Notes: generated by a model not told the origin, from the letters alone. DNA of 14,391 nt from Clostridiales bacterium UBA3277 (GCA_002362145.1 DETX01000038.1:1-14391); one strand, 5' to 3'. Positions 1 to 6,760 are shown, counted from the first letter of the stretch. Translations and numbers: made by a program.

Positions 1-1673
1 GCATCCGGGACCCCATCCGGTGCTATGAGTATATGGGCCGGTTTTACGTTCAGGAGGGCAACAAGCGGGTCAGCGTTCTGCGCCATTTCGGCTCCCCCCG
101 GATCACCGGAACAGTCACCCGGCTTCTGCCGCCCCTGTCGGAGGAACCCCGGATTAAGGCCTACTACGAGTTTATTGAGTTTTATAAGGCCTCCAGGCTC
201 TACTGCGTCCAGTTCCGTCGGCCCGGAGATTACGCCAAGCTCCTGGCGAAGCTGGGTAAGCAACCCGGCGATACCTGGACCGAGGAGGAACGGCGGAATT
301 TTAACGCCTACTTCCACTATTTCCGGGCCGCCTTCTGCGCCGTAAGCCCCCGGGACACCGAGATCCTGCCGGAGGAGGCGCTGCTGCTGTGGCTGGAAAT
401 CTACCCCTATCAGGACCTGGGAAAAATGACCGCGCCCATGCTGGAAAAGAGCGTGGCGGCCCTCTGGGCGGACATGGTCACGGGGGCCAAGGAGGACGCG
501 GTGAAGGTGGAGACCAAGGCGGAGGACGCCACCAAGGGCAGCCTCATCGACCGGCTCATCACCGGCTTCGACCAGCTCCATGTGGCCTTCGTCCACCAGC
601 TGGAGCCCGGGGAAAGCGCCTGGGTCATGGGCCACGAGGACGGTCGGCGGCACTTGGAGAAGGTATTCGGAGACGATCTGGTGATCAAAAGCTACTTTGG
701 CGCCCGGGACGCCCAGCTTGCGGACGCTCTCATTGAGCAGGCCGTGGCCGAGGGGGCCCAGGTGGTGTTCACCACCGCGCCGCCCCTGAGCAAGGCCACT
801 TTGCGGGCGGCGGTGAAGTACCCCAAGGTCCGCTTCCTCAACTGCTCCGTGGACCAGCCCTACGCCTCCATCCGGACCTATTACGGAAGAATTTATGAGG
901 CCAAATTCATCACCGGCGCCATCGCCGGCGCCATGGCGGGAACCGACCGCATTGGCTATATCGCCTCCTATCCCATTTTCGGTGTGCCCGCCTCCATCAA
1001 CGCCTTCGCCCTGGGCGCCCTGCTGACCAACCCCCGGGCCCAGATCGAGCTGCGCTGGTCCTGCGTGGCGGGGACACCCCAGGCGGACTTCTTCGCCGAC
1101 GGCATCCGGGTCATCTCCAACCGGGACGCGCCCACCCAGTCGAAAATGTATTTGGATTTCTGCAACTACGGCACCTACCTTATGGACGACCGGGGGGAGA
1201 TGATTTCCCTGGCATCCCCCATCTGGTCCTGGGGCTCCTTCTACGAATTCACCATCCGCAGCATCCTGGCCGGAGGCTGGAAGAAGGAGAAGAGCTCTCC
1301 CATGGCCCTCAACTACTGGCTGGGCATGGACAGCGGGGTCATCGGCATCAACCTCTCTGACAAGCTCCCCGAGGGCCTGCGGCAGATGGCCCAGATTCTG
1401 CGCCGGGGCCTGGAAAACGGCACGGTGGACCCATTCTTCCGCCGGATCGTGGCCCAGGACGGCACGGTGAAAAACGACGGCTCCCGCAGTTTTACCGCCG
1501 AGGAAATCCTTCACATGAACTGGCTCTGCGGCAACGTGGTGGGAGAAATTCCCGTCTTTGAGGAAATCCTCCCCATCTCCCAGAACATGGTGCGGGAGCT
1601 GGGCATCTACCGGGACACCGTCCCGCCGGAAAAGGAGGCTGGGGCAATTGAAGATCCTGACCGTATCCGATGA
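1..1673 (+). CDS. ParB-like N-terminal / BMP (PnrA-like) substrate-binding domain protein, 5' partial
   Basis: The reading frame is already open at base 3, so the N-terminus lies outside the window; the Met at 33 is probably internal. The first visible stretch, around YMGRFYVQEGNKRVSVLR, resembles the core of a ParB/sulfiredoxin-like fold with its G-x-x-R. Counting from Met 33, a helical linker follows to about residue 180. Residues ~182-480 then read as a BMP/PnrA-like periplasmic-binding domain (AFVHQLEPGESAW, FTTAPPLSKAT, a GAIAGAMAGTDRIGYIA segment). BMP proteins normally bind nucleosides or purine derivatives as lipoproteins of an ABC importer. Here the binding domain sits behind another folded domain, and no ABC ATPase or permease gene follows. 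It may therefore be a cytoplasmic ligand sensor rather than a transporter subunit, which is inference. The family call is fairly sure; ligand and location are unknown. The 3' end overlaps the next gene by 26 bases. Confidence 0.8.
   Translation, partial: IRDPIRCYEYMGRFYVQEGNKRVSVLRHFGSPRITGTVTRLLPPLSEEPRIKAYYEFIEFYKASRLYCVQFRRPGDYAKLLAKLGKQPGDTWTEEERRNFNAYFHYFRAAFCAVSPRDTEILPEEALLLWLEIYPYQDLGKMTAPMLEKSVAALWADMVTGAKEDAVKVETKAEDATKGSLIDRLITGFDQLHVAFVHQLEPGESAWVMGHEDGRRHLEKVFGDDLVIKSYFGARDAQLADALIEQAVAEGAQVVFTTAPPLSKATLRAAVKYPKVRFLNCSVDQPYASIRTYYGRIYEAKFITGAIAGAMAGTDRIGYIASYPIFGVPASINAFALGALLTNPRAQIELRWSCVAGTPQADFFADGIRVISNRDAPTQSKMYLDFCNYGTYLMDDRGEMISLASPIWSWGSFYEFTIRSILAGGWKKEKSSPMALNYWLGMDSGVIGINLSDKLPEGLRQMAQILRRGLENGTVDPFFRRIVAQDGTVKNDGSRSFTAEEILHMNWLCGNVVGEIPVFEEILPISQNMVRELGIYRDTVPPEKEAGAIEDPDRIR
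1631..1638 (+). promoter_or_regulatory. Ribosome binding site that decides a TTG start
   Basis: AAAGGAGG lies inside the end of the BMP-fusion gene, 9 bases before the TTG at 1648. It supports the non-ATG start of the metallophosphoesterase. Confidence 0.75.
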
Positions 1674-2331
1674 GGAATGCCCCGCGCTTTGGGATTACTA
1701 TATGCCCGGGCGGCTCCAGGGCTATGATCTCATCCTCTCCTGCGGGGACCTGAAATCCGACTATCTGAGCTTTCTTGTGACCATGGCCCGGTGCCCCCTG
1801 CTCTATGTCCACGGCAACCACGACGGTCACTACCAAAACCGTCCCCCCGAGGGCTGCGACAACATCGACGGCCATCTTGTGACCTACAACGGGGTCCGCA
1901 TCCTGGGCCTGGGAGGCTGCCGGAGATACCGGCCGGGCCCCCACCAGTATTCCGACGAGGAGATGCGAAAGCGGATTTCCCGTCTCCGCTACCAGCTCTG
2001 GCGGGCGGGGGGCGTGGACATCGTGGTCACCCACGCCGCCCCCAAGGACCTGGGGGACGACGAGGACCCGGCCCACTGGGGCTTTGAGGCCCTGCGGGAG
2101 CTGATGGACAAATACAGTCCCAAGTACTTAGTCCACGGCCATGTCCATATGTCCTACGGCACCAATGTGCCCCGGGAGCTGATATACAATGACACAAAGG
2201 TCTTAAACGCCTACGAGCGGCACTCCTTCGAAACGGAGGAGGGGGATTATAAGCCCCGGGAGTTCTGCCAGCTGATCTACAAGACCCGTCCTCCCAAGCG
2301 GGAGCACCCCTGGGGAGACGTGACCCTATGA
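1648..2331 (+). CDS. Calcineurin-like metallophosphoesterase family protein
   Basis: This 227-aa protein belongs to the binuclear metallophosphoesterase superfamily, which hydrolyses phosphomono- or diesters. Visible metal-site motifs are SCGD (D34), GNHD (N57, H58, D59), a THAAP histidine (H129) and GHVH (H165, H167). The usual first motif D-x-H is replaced by D8-E-E. I chose the TTG at 1648 because AAAGGAGG ends 9 bases before it and the translated start (KILTVSDEE) is the expected first beta strand. The open frame runs further upstream, but only in sequence overlapping the preceding gene. It is cytoplasmic, with no signal peptide or membrane segment. It overlaps the gene before it by 26 bases and the DUF2461 frame after it by ATGA if that gene starts at 2328, so it is probably cotranscribed with both. 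The substrate cannot be told from sequence. Confidence 0.85.
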   Translation: MKILTVSDEECPALWDYYMPGRLQGYDLILSCGDLKSDYLSFLVTMARCPLLYVHGNHDGHYQNRPPEGCDNIDGHLVTYNGVRILGLGGCRRYRPGPHQYSDEEMRKRISRLRYQLWRAGGVDIVVTHAAPKDLGDDEDPAHWGFEALRELMDKYSPKYLVHGHVHMSYGTNVPRELIYNDTKVLNAYERHSFETEEGDYKPREFCQLIYKTRPPKREHPWGDVTL

Positions 2332-2348
2332 ATAAGGAAGGTAATGTT

Positions 2349-2996
2349 ATGTTTACCGGTTTTTCACCGGAGACCGTGGATTTCCTCTGGGGCATCCGCA
2401 TGAACAACAACCGGGAGTGGTTCGCCCAGCACAAGCAGCAGTATGTGACATACCTGTATGAGCCCATGAAGGCCCTGGGGGCGGAGCTGTTCACCCCCTT
2501 CGCCCAGGGCAGCGGCAATATTTTGAAGGTCAGCCGCATCTACCGGGACGCCCGGCGGCACCACCCGGACCCCTACAAGGAGGGGCTGTGGCTGTGCATC
2601 CGCCGGGAGGCGGAGGAGTGGATGGACCATCCCTTTTTGTACTTTGAAATCAATCCCGAGGGGGCGGAGTACGGCTTCTGCTACTGGAGCCCCAAGGCCG
2701 CCGTCATGGAGCGGTTCCGCCGGGAGCTGGCGGCAAATCCCAGACCCTTCCTGGAGCTGATTTCCGCCACGGAGGCGGCGGTGGGAATGCCCATCCAGGC
2801 AAACCCCTACAAAAAGCCCAAAAAGGCGGAGGACCCCAGCCTGGACCGCTTCTTCAGCTGGCACAACCAGATCTGCTGCACCCGCGCCATCGCCCCGGGG
2901 CCGGAGCTGTTCGGCCCGGAGCTTAAGGACGAGGTGGCGGACTTTTTGGAAAAGCTGACCCCCATTTACGAATTTTTTAACCGCTTTCAGGACTAA
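2349..2996 (+). CDS. DUF2461 (TIGR02453-type) family protein
   Basis: The protein is about 215 aa. It begins MFTGFSPETVDFLWGIR and continues with NNREWF, both characteristic of the DUF2461 family, followed by LKVSRIYRDARR and a C-terminal FFxxLTPIYEFF-like end. The family is widespread in bacteria and has no established biochemical role. Two starts are possible. ATG 2328 overlaps the preceding stop as ATGA and has a weaker GGGGAG site. ATG 2349 has AAGGAAGG 7 bases before it and gives the family-typical N-terminus, so I prefer 2349. It looks soluble, with no membrane segment. It probably shares a transcript with the metallophosphoesterase, and only 54 bases separate it from dapA. Family call is confident; function is unknown. 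Confidence 0.85.
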   Translation: MFTGFSPETVDFLWGIRMNNNREWFAQHKQQYVTYLYEPMKALGAELFTPFAQGSGNILKVSRIYRDARRHHPDPYKEGLWLCIRREAEEWMDHPFLYFEINPEGAEYGFCYWSPKAAVMERFRRELAANPRPFLELISATEAAVGMPIQANPYKKPKKAEDPSLDRFFSWHNQICCTRAIAPGPELFGPELKDEVADFLEKLTPIYEFFNRFQD

Positions 2997-3050
2997 ATCC
3001 CGACGCGGTATCCCAAAATAGAAAGAACCACCCATAAAGGAGAAATACCA

Positions 3051-3938
3051 ATGAAAAGCACAGTGTTTACCGGCATGGCCACCGCGCTGGTCACCCCCAT
3101 GACCGCCGACGGCATCGACTATGAGGCCATGGGCCGCTTTATCGACTTCCAGATTGAAAGCGGCATCAACGCCTTGGTGGTCATGGGCACCACCGGCGAA
3201 AACGCCACCATCGAATACGAGGACCAGGAGAAGGTCATCCGCTTCACCGTGGAGCGGGTGGCGGGCCGGGTGCCCGTCATCGCCGGTACCGGCACCAACA
3301 ATACAGACCACGTGCTGAGCAATACCTGCAGAGCCTGCCAGGCCGGGGCTGACGCCGTGCTGGTGGTGACGCCCTACTACAATAAGGCCACCCAGAACGG
3401 CCTTATCAAGTTCTTCACCACCATTGCCGACGCCTCCTCCGTGCCGGTGATTCTCTACAATGTCCCCGGCCGCACCGGGGTGAATCTGCTGCCCGGCACC
3501 GTGGCGGTGCTGGCGGAGCATCCCAACATTGTGGCCGTGAAGGAGGCCACCGGCAACGTTGCCCAGATGATCGAGATTCAGACCCTCTGCGGCGACAAGA
3601 TCGACATCTACTCCGGCGAGGACGCCCTGACGGTGCCCATGATGGCCATGGGCGCGGCGGGCACCATCAGCGTGCTGAGCAACGTCATTCCTAAGGAGTG
3701 CGTGGAGATGACCGACGCCTGCCTCCGGGGGGACTTCAAGACCGCCGCCGGGATGCAGTGCCGGTTCATGGGCCTGATTAACGCGTTGTTCAGCGAGGTC
3801 AACCCCATCCCTGCCAAGGCCGCCGTCTCCGCCATGGGCTTCGGCCAGGAGCACATCCGCCTGCCCCTGACGCCCATGGAGGATGACCACCGGGCGGTGC
3901 TCTTTGAAAAGATGCGTCAGCTGGGGGTGCGGGTATGA
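3051..3938 (+). CDS. dapA: 4-hydroxy-tetrahydrodipicolinate synthase
   Basis: This enzyme condenses pyruvate with aspartate semialdehyde, the first committed step to diaminopimelate and lysine, in the cytoplasm. At 295 aa it is full length for a DapA TIM barrel. GTTGE (46-50) is the substrate-binding loop. TPYYNK holds Tyr109/110, LYNVPGRTG holds Tyr136 and Arg141, and the Schiff-base lysine is Lys164 in VAVKEATG. AAAGGAG sits 8 bases before the ATG. The stop overlaps the dapB start by ATGA, so the two are translationally coupled. The only upstream gap is 54 bases, too short for a lysine riboswitch, and I see no convincing promoter there. Transcription may therefore read through from the genes upstream. 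NAL/KDPG-type aldolases share the fold, but the dapB-dapF neighbours settle the assignment. Confidence 0.97.
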   Translation: MKSTVFTGMATALVTPMTADGIDYEAMGRFIDFQIESGINALVVMGTTGENATIEYEDQEKVIRFTVERVAGRVPVIAGTGTNNTDHVLSNTCRACQAGADAVLVVTPYYNKATQNGLIKFFTTIADASSVPVILYNVPGRTGVNLLPGTVAVLAEHPNIVAVKEATGNVAQMIEIQTLCGDKIDIYSGEDALTVPMMAMGAAGTISVLSNVIPKECVEMTDACLRGDFKTAAGMQCRFMGLINALFSEVNPIPAKAAVSAMGFGQEHIRLPLTPMEDDHRAVLFEKMRQLGVRV

Positions 3939-4654
3939 GAGCGGTAATCTGCGGCGCCAACGGCGCCATGGGAAAGCTGCTGTGCCAGAAGCTGGGGGAA
4001 GCCGTAGTCGGCCGGGTCAGCGCCGACGGGGGAAACGGCGTGCCCAGGACCTTTGAGGACCTGGGGGAAGTGAAGGCGGATGTGGTCATCGACTTTTCCC
4101 ACCACACCGCCGTCTCCGCCGTTCTGGCCTACGCCAAAAAGATCGGGGCCGCCGCCGTCATCGGCACCACCGGCCATACCGCCGGGGAGCTTGACCTCAT
4201 CCATCAGGCGGCGAGGGAAATGCCCGTTTTCTTTTCCGGAAACATGAGCCTGGGAATCGCGGTGCTGTGCCGCCTTGCCAAGGAGGCCGCCGGCTATTTC
4301 CCCGACGCGGACATTGAGATTGTGGAAACGCACCACAACCGGAAGGTGGACGCCCCCAGCGGCACGGCGAAGATGATCTTCTCCGCCATCCAGGAGGTCC
4401 GGCCCCAGGCCGTGGCCCACTGCGGCCGGGCGGGGGAGGGGAAGCGCGGCAAGGACGAAATCGGCATCGCCTCCCTGCGCCTGGGCTCCGTGGTGGGCAT
4501 CCACGAGGTGGTGATCCACACCGGCTCCCAGATTCTGACATTAAAGCACGAGGCCGTGTCCCGGGAGATGTTCGCCGACGGGGCGGTGGAGGCTGCCCGG
4601 TTCATGCTGGGCAAGGGCCCGGGGCTTTACAACATCGAGAGCACCCTGCACTGA
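3935..4654 (+). CDS. dapB: 4-hydroxy-tetrahydrodipicolinate reductase
   Basis: It reduces the DapA product to tetrahydrodipicolinate with NAD(P)H, the second step of the diaminopimelate pathway. At 239 aa it is slightly short for the family. The N-terminal Rossmann motif is GANGAMG (7-13). IGTTGH (76-81) is the conserved cofactor/substrate loop. The signature ETHHNRKVDAPSGTA (131-145) carries the catalytic histidine pair, Lys137 and the PSGT substrate loop. The start overlaps the dapA stop by ATGA with only a poor ribosome site, which suggests coupled translation. dapF begins 9 bases after its stop. The family assignment is secure. Confidence 0.97.
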   Translation: MRAVICGANGAMGKLLCQKLGEAVVGRVSADGGNGVPRTFEDLGEVKADVVIDFSHHTAVSAVLAYAKKIGAAAVIGTTGHTAGELDLIHQAAREMPVFFSGNMSLGIAVLCRLAKEAAGYFPDADIEIVETHHNRKVDAPSGTAKMIFSAIQEVRPQAVAHCGRAGEGKRGKDEIGIASLRLGSVVGIHEVVIHTGSQILTLKHEAVSREMFADGAVEAARFMLGKGPGLYNIESTLH

Positions 4655-4663
4655 GGTTTTTCT

Positions 4664-5440
4664 ATGAATGTGACCTATATGAACGGCGCGGGCAACGACT
4701 TTATGGTCCTGGACGCCCGGGGCCGGAAGCTGGATTTTCCCCGTCTGGCGGTGAAGTTATGTAAAATTACCCATGCCGACGGCTTCATGGCGGTGGATTA
4801 TTCCCAGACGGCGGACTTCCGCCTCCACTTCTACAACGCCGACGGCTCCCGGGGGGAGATGTGCGGCAACGGCGCCCGGTGCATCTGCCGGTACGCCTTT
4901 GACCACGGCATCGCCGGGGAGACCATGACCGTGGAGACCGACGCCGGGCTGGTTCCCGGCTGGCGTCTGGACGAAAACCGGTATCGGATTCGGCTCAACA
5001 CCCCCGGGGTGCTGGACCTGCACCGGAAGGAAAACGCCGCCTACGTGGAGCTGGGAAACCCCGGCGTCCCCCACGCCGTGGCGGAATACCGGGGAGATCT
5101 GTGGGGCGACCAGGAGAAGCTGAAAGAAACCCTCCAGGCCCTGCGCCACGACCCGGCCTTCCCCAAGGGGGCCAACGTGAATTTCTTCCAGGAGCTAGCC
5201 CCGGGAGAGATCCGGATTTTGACCTTTGAGCGGGGTGTGGAGGACTACACCCTGGCCTGCGGCACAGGCTGCGGCTCCACGGCCGTGGTACTGTGGCTGA
5301 CGGGCCGCCTGCCCCAGGGGCGGCTCACCGCCCACAACCGGGGGGGAGATCTGTCCGTCACCGTGTCGGGAAAGGACGGGAAAGTAGAGCGGCTTCTGCT
5401 GGAAGGCCCCACCCAGGTGGTCCGGGAGTACGAGCTGTAG
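4664..5440 (+). CDS. dapF: Diaminopimelate epimerase
   Basis: It interconverts LL- and meso-diaminopimelate, giving the meso form used in peptidoglycan and for lysine. The 258-aa protein has the two catalytic cysteines of the PLP-independent epimerases, Cys67 in GEMCGNGARC and Cys199 in ACGTGCGSTA, plus the N-terminal GNDFMVLD motif. The translation start follows TGAGG by 7 bases. This is the last gene of dapA-dapB-dapF and is followed at once by a strong terminator. An epimerase implies that LL-DAP is made first, by an aminotransferase (dapL) or the acyl route encoded elsewhere. No such gene is in this window. Confidence 0.96.
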   Translation: MNVTYMNGAGNDFMVLDARGRKLDFPRLAVKLCKITHADGFMAVDYSQTADFRLHFYNADGSRGEMCGNGARCICRYAFDHGIAGETMTVETDAGLVPGWRLDENRYRIRLNTPGVLDLHRKENAAYVELGNPGVPHAVAEYRGDLWGDQEKLKETLQALRHDPAFPKGANVNFFQELAPGEIRILTFERGVEDYTLACGTGCGSTAVVLWLTGRLPQGRLTAHNRGGDLSVTVSGKDGKVERLLLEGPTQVVREYEL

Positions 5441-5449
5441 AAATATGAA

Positions 5450-5487
5450 AAAAGTCCTCCGTATGGAAACCCATACGGAGGACTTTT
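5450..5487. terminator. Bidirectional intrinsic terminator between dapF and cooT-like gene
   Basis: A perfect 17-bp inverted repeat (5450-5466 and 5471-5487) has a 4-base AAAC loop. The A-rich left arm and T-rich right arm supply a U-tract in either direction, and TTTTT follows at 5491. It lies between the converging dapF (+) and CooT-family (-) genes and would end both transcripts. Confidence 0.93.
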
Positions 5488-5515
5488 CGGTTTTTGCGGG
5501 CCGGAAACGGGTAGC

Positions 5516-5713
5516 TTACTGGACCGCGGCCTCCTTGACGATGGCGAAGCCCTCCACCAGGTTGGCCTTTTCCAGGGTGCCCTCAATGGCCATCTGGCGC
5601 TCCATCAGGTCGGTGAGGATGACCATGCCGTCCCGGCATTCGATGGTCATGACGTTTTTCATCATGACGGCCTCGGGGGTCATCTGGTTTTTGTATACGG
5701 TAGAAAGACACAT
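5516..5713 (-). CDS. CooT family nickel-binding protein
   Basis: This 65-aa protein starts Met-Cys (MCLSTVYK) and is a small beta-rich domain ending in GFAIVKEAAVQ. Length, the Cys at position 2 and the overall pattern match the CooT family. Rhodospirillum CooT binds Ni(II) through Cys2 at the dimer interface and is linked to nickel supply for CO dehydrogenase. A second cysteine is at position 26. AAGGAGG lies 9 bases before the ATG. It is second in a two-gene - strand operon, 28 bases after the Cys-rich small protein, and ends at the bidirectional terminator. The divergent CsoR-like gene supports a metal role. The metal bound here and the client enzyme are unknown, and no CODH, hydrogenase or urease gene is in view. 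Confidence 0.8.
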   Translation of the reverse strand: MCLSTVYKNQMTPEAVMMKNVMTIECRDGMVILTDLMERQMAIEGTLEKANLVEGFAIVKEAAVQ

Positions 5714-5741
5714 GGTGATTTTCCTCCTTGCGTTGCGTTGT

Positions 5742-6005
5742 TCATTTCAGGCTGGCCAGGACCACGTTCAGCCGCAGGCAGCCCTTTTCAAAATCTGATA
5801 CCGCCGCCATGACCTGGTCGTAGGCGGTGCGGTTGCCCTGCTGCTCCAGAAGGGCGGCCAGCTGCGTGAGCTTTCTGATCTGGACGGCATTGCCGCCGGC
5901 CATGTATTTCATCAGAGCGGTGAGCTCCTCCATGGGGGTGTGCTCGCAGGGGGTGGCGCAGCCGGAGCAGGAGCCGGAACATCCGGCGCTGTGTTCAGCA
6001 TCCAT
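5742..6005 (-). CDS. Small Cys-rich N-terminus / helical protein, metal-locus associated
   Basis: This is an 87-aa protein of unknown function. The N-terminus clusters four cysteines (9, 13, 16, 20) as C-x3-C-x2-C-x3-C with His5 and His22. The rest (about 25-85) looks like two amphipathic helices, including MEELTALMKYM and VMAAVSDFEKG, plus Cys76. The cluster could bind a transition metal or an Fe-S/zinc centre, which is inference. AAAGGAGG is 7 bases before the ATG, and a near-consensus promoter lies just upstream. It is the first gene of the operon with the CooT-family protein and is transcribed away from the His-rich CsoR-like regulator. I recall similar small His/Cys-rich helical proteins beside CooT genes in Clostridia, but know of no assigned function. 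It could be a metal chaperone or buffer. Confidence 0.75.
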   Translation of the reverse strand: MDAEHSAGCSGSCSGCATPCEHTPMEELTALMKYMAGGNAVQIRKLTQLAALLEQQGNRTAYDQVMAAVSDFEKGCLRLNVVLASLK

Positions 6006-6032
6006 AAAAAGCCTCCTTTTCTTTGCTTTCCT

Positions 6033-6060
6033 ATTATACCACCGGCGGCGGCAATGTCAA
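6033..6060 (-). promoter_or_regulatory. Promoter of the Cys-rich/CooT operon
   Basis: On the - strand, TTGACA (6060-6055) and TATAAT (6038-6033) are both perfect sigma-A hexamers, 16 bases apart. Predicted transcription starts near 6026, about 20 bases before the ATG at 6005, and includes the AAAGGAGG site. Confidence 0.8.
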
Positions 6061-6081
6061 AGCATTTATTTTCCTCAAAAT

Positions 6082-6093
6082 CCCCCGGTGGGG
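6082..6093. promoter_or_regulatory. Candidate CsoR-family operator (G/C-tract dyad)
   Basis: CCCCC-GGT-GGGG forms a short dyad of C and G tracts just upstream of the + strand -35 element and between the two divergent promoters. CsoR/RcnR-family operators are typically G/C tracts flanked by A/T. This one is a plausible but imperfect match, and in DNA this GC-rich it could be chance. Confidence 0.3.
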
Positions 6094-6094
6094 C

Positions 6095-6123
6095 TTGCGA
6101 AAACCGGGGAAAAAGGGTATAAT
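6095..6123 (+). promoter_or_regulatory. Promoter of the His-rich CsoR-like gene
   Basis: TTGCGA (6095-6100) and a perfect TATAAT (6118-6123) are spaced by 17 bases. Transcription would start near 6130, before the AAAGGAGG at 6140-6147. It is divergent from the 6033-6060 promoter, with 34 bases between the two -35 elements, so one repressor could control both. Confidence 0.75.
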
Positions 6124-6154
6124 AGCCCATATCCCGCCGAAAGGAGGCCCTTCC

Positions 6155-6556
6155 ATGTCCGAGGCCCATACCCACGATCCTGAGCAAGAACACGAACATG
6201 ATCACGACCACGAACACAATCACGATCACGACCATGACCATGACCATGACCATGCCTACTACCATGCCCATGGCATCCCCCATTCCCACGGCCATGTCCA
6301 CGAGAACCAGAAGGCCGTCCTGAACCGGCTGTCCCGGGCCATCGGCCACTTAGAGAAGGTCCGGCGGATGGTGGAGGAGGGCTATGACTGCTCGGAGGTC
6401 CTCATTCAGCTGGCGGCGGTGCGTTCGGCCCTGGACAGCACCGGCAAGGTTATCCTCAAGGACCATATGCGCCACTGCATGGTGGACGCGGTGGCCGCAG
6501 GGGACGAAGAGGCCATCGACGATCTGTGCCAGGCCATCGATAAGTTTATGAAGTAA
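6155..6556 (+). CDS. CsoR/RcnR-family metal-sensing repressor with His-rich N-terminus
   Basis: This 133-aa protein has two parts. Residues 1-50 hold 19 histidines, mostly in H-D/H-E alternation (13-33). Residues 51-133 are an all-helical CsoR/RcnR (DUF156) domain, with NRLSRAIGHLEKVRRMVEEG forming the first helix. Ligand positions fit the family's W-X-Y-Z fingerprint: His47, Cys79, His104, Cys108, with spacings of 32, 25 and 29 between them. From memory, H-C-H-C matches the nickel sensor InrS, while C-H-C alone is typical of Cu(I) CsoR. The next-door CooT-family gene favours nickel, but His47 falls inside the His-rich tail, so the match could be fortuitous. AAAGGAGG lies 7 bases before the ATG. 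It probably represses both divergent promoters until metal binds. No exporter gene is nearby. Confidence 0.85.
   Translation: MSEAHTHDPEQEHEHDHDHEHNHDHDHDHDHDHAYYHAHGIPHSHGHVHENQKAVLNRLSRAIGHLEKVRRMVEEGYDCSEVLIQLAAVRSALDSTGKVILKDHMRHCMVDAVAAGDEEAIDDLCQAIDKFMK
6230..6253 (+). repeat. (GACCAT)x4 in-frame hexamer tandem repeat
   Basis: Four exact tandem copies of GACCAT lie in the His-rich region and encode Asp-His pairs. The unit is a multiple of three, so copy-number change would lengthen or shorten the His tail without breaking the frame. Confidence 0.9.
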
Positions 6557-6559
6557 GGG

Positions 6560-6587
6560 TTCCGCCGGAATGGCGGAATCTTTTTTT
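6560..6587 (+). terminator. Intrinsic terminator after CsoR-like gene
   Basis: A 7-bp stem (TTCCGCC, loop GGAAT, GGCGGAA) is followed by TCTTTTTTT. It starts 3 bases after the stop codon and isolates the regulator from the sigma factor gene. Confidence 0.88.
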
Positions 6588-6595
6588 CGGAAGAT

Positions 6596-6626
6596 TGTAA
6601 CCTTTTGCCTGCCCCGGGTGTATGAT
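6596..6626 (+). promoter_or_regulatory. Candidate ECF-type promoter of the sigma/anti-sigma pair
   Basis: TGTAACC (6597 on, followed by TTTT) and GTAT (6620-6623) are spaced by 17 bases from AACC to GTAT. This resembles ECF-type promoters (AAC at -35, CGTA-like at -10) more than sigma-A ones. It fits autoregulation by the sigma factor encoded about 135 bases downstream. The intervening leader (6627-6760) is GC-rich with small hairpins and no RNA family that I recognise. Confidence 0.5.
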
Positions 6627-6760
6627 AGATGAAAAGGCTTTTCAAAGAAGGCCCTTAGAAAACCGGACAGCCCCGGGATTTCTTCAGGGCCTGCAAACAA
6701 ACGGCAGGACGGGGCGGGAGGGCGCACTCCCGTGTCTCCCCGGCAAAAAGGAGCGGACAT

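Noticed and set aside
2997..3050. Lysine riboswitch upstream of dapA
   Set aside because: The gap is only 54 bases, far shorter than an L-box, and shows no stem structure or terminator.
2364..3890. 508-aa open frame on the - strand
   Set aside because: It lies antisense to the DUF2461 protein and dapA. It is rich in Gly/His/Asp with low complexity, has no ribosome site, and is the mirror of GC-rich codon use in real genes.
6175..6304. Possible CRISPR-like or satellite array in the CAY/GAY repeat tract
   Set aside because: The repetition is explained by His-Asp codons of the regulator tail. There are no spaced direct repeats with unique spacers.
6684..6740. Structured RNA or riboswitch in the sigma factor leader
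   Set aside because: Only short GC stems are visible (CCTGC with GCAGG, CGGGAG with CTCCCG). They match no known RNA class and are expected by chance at this GC content.
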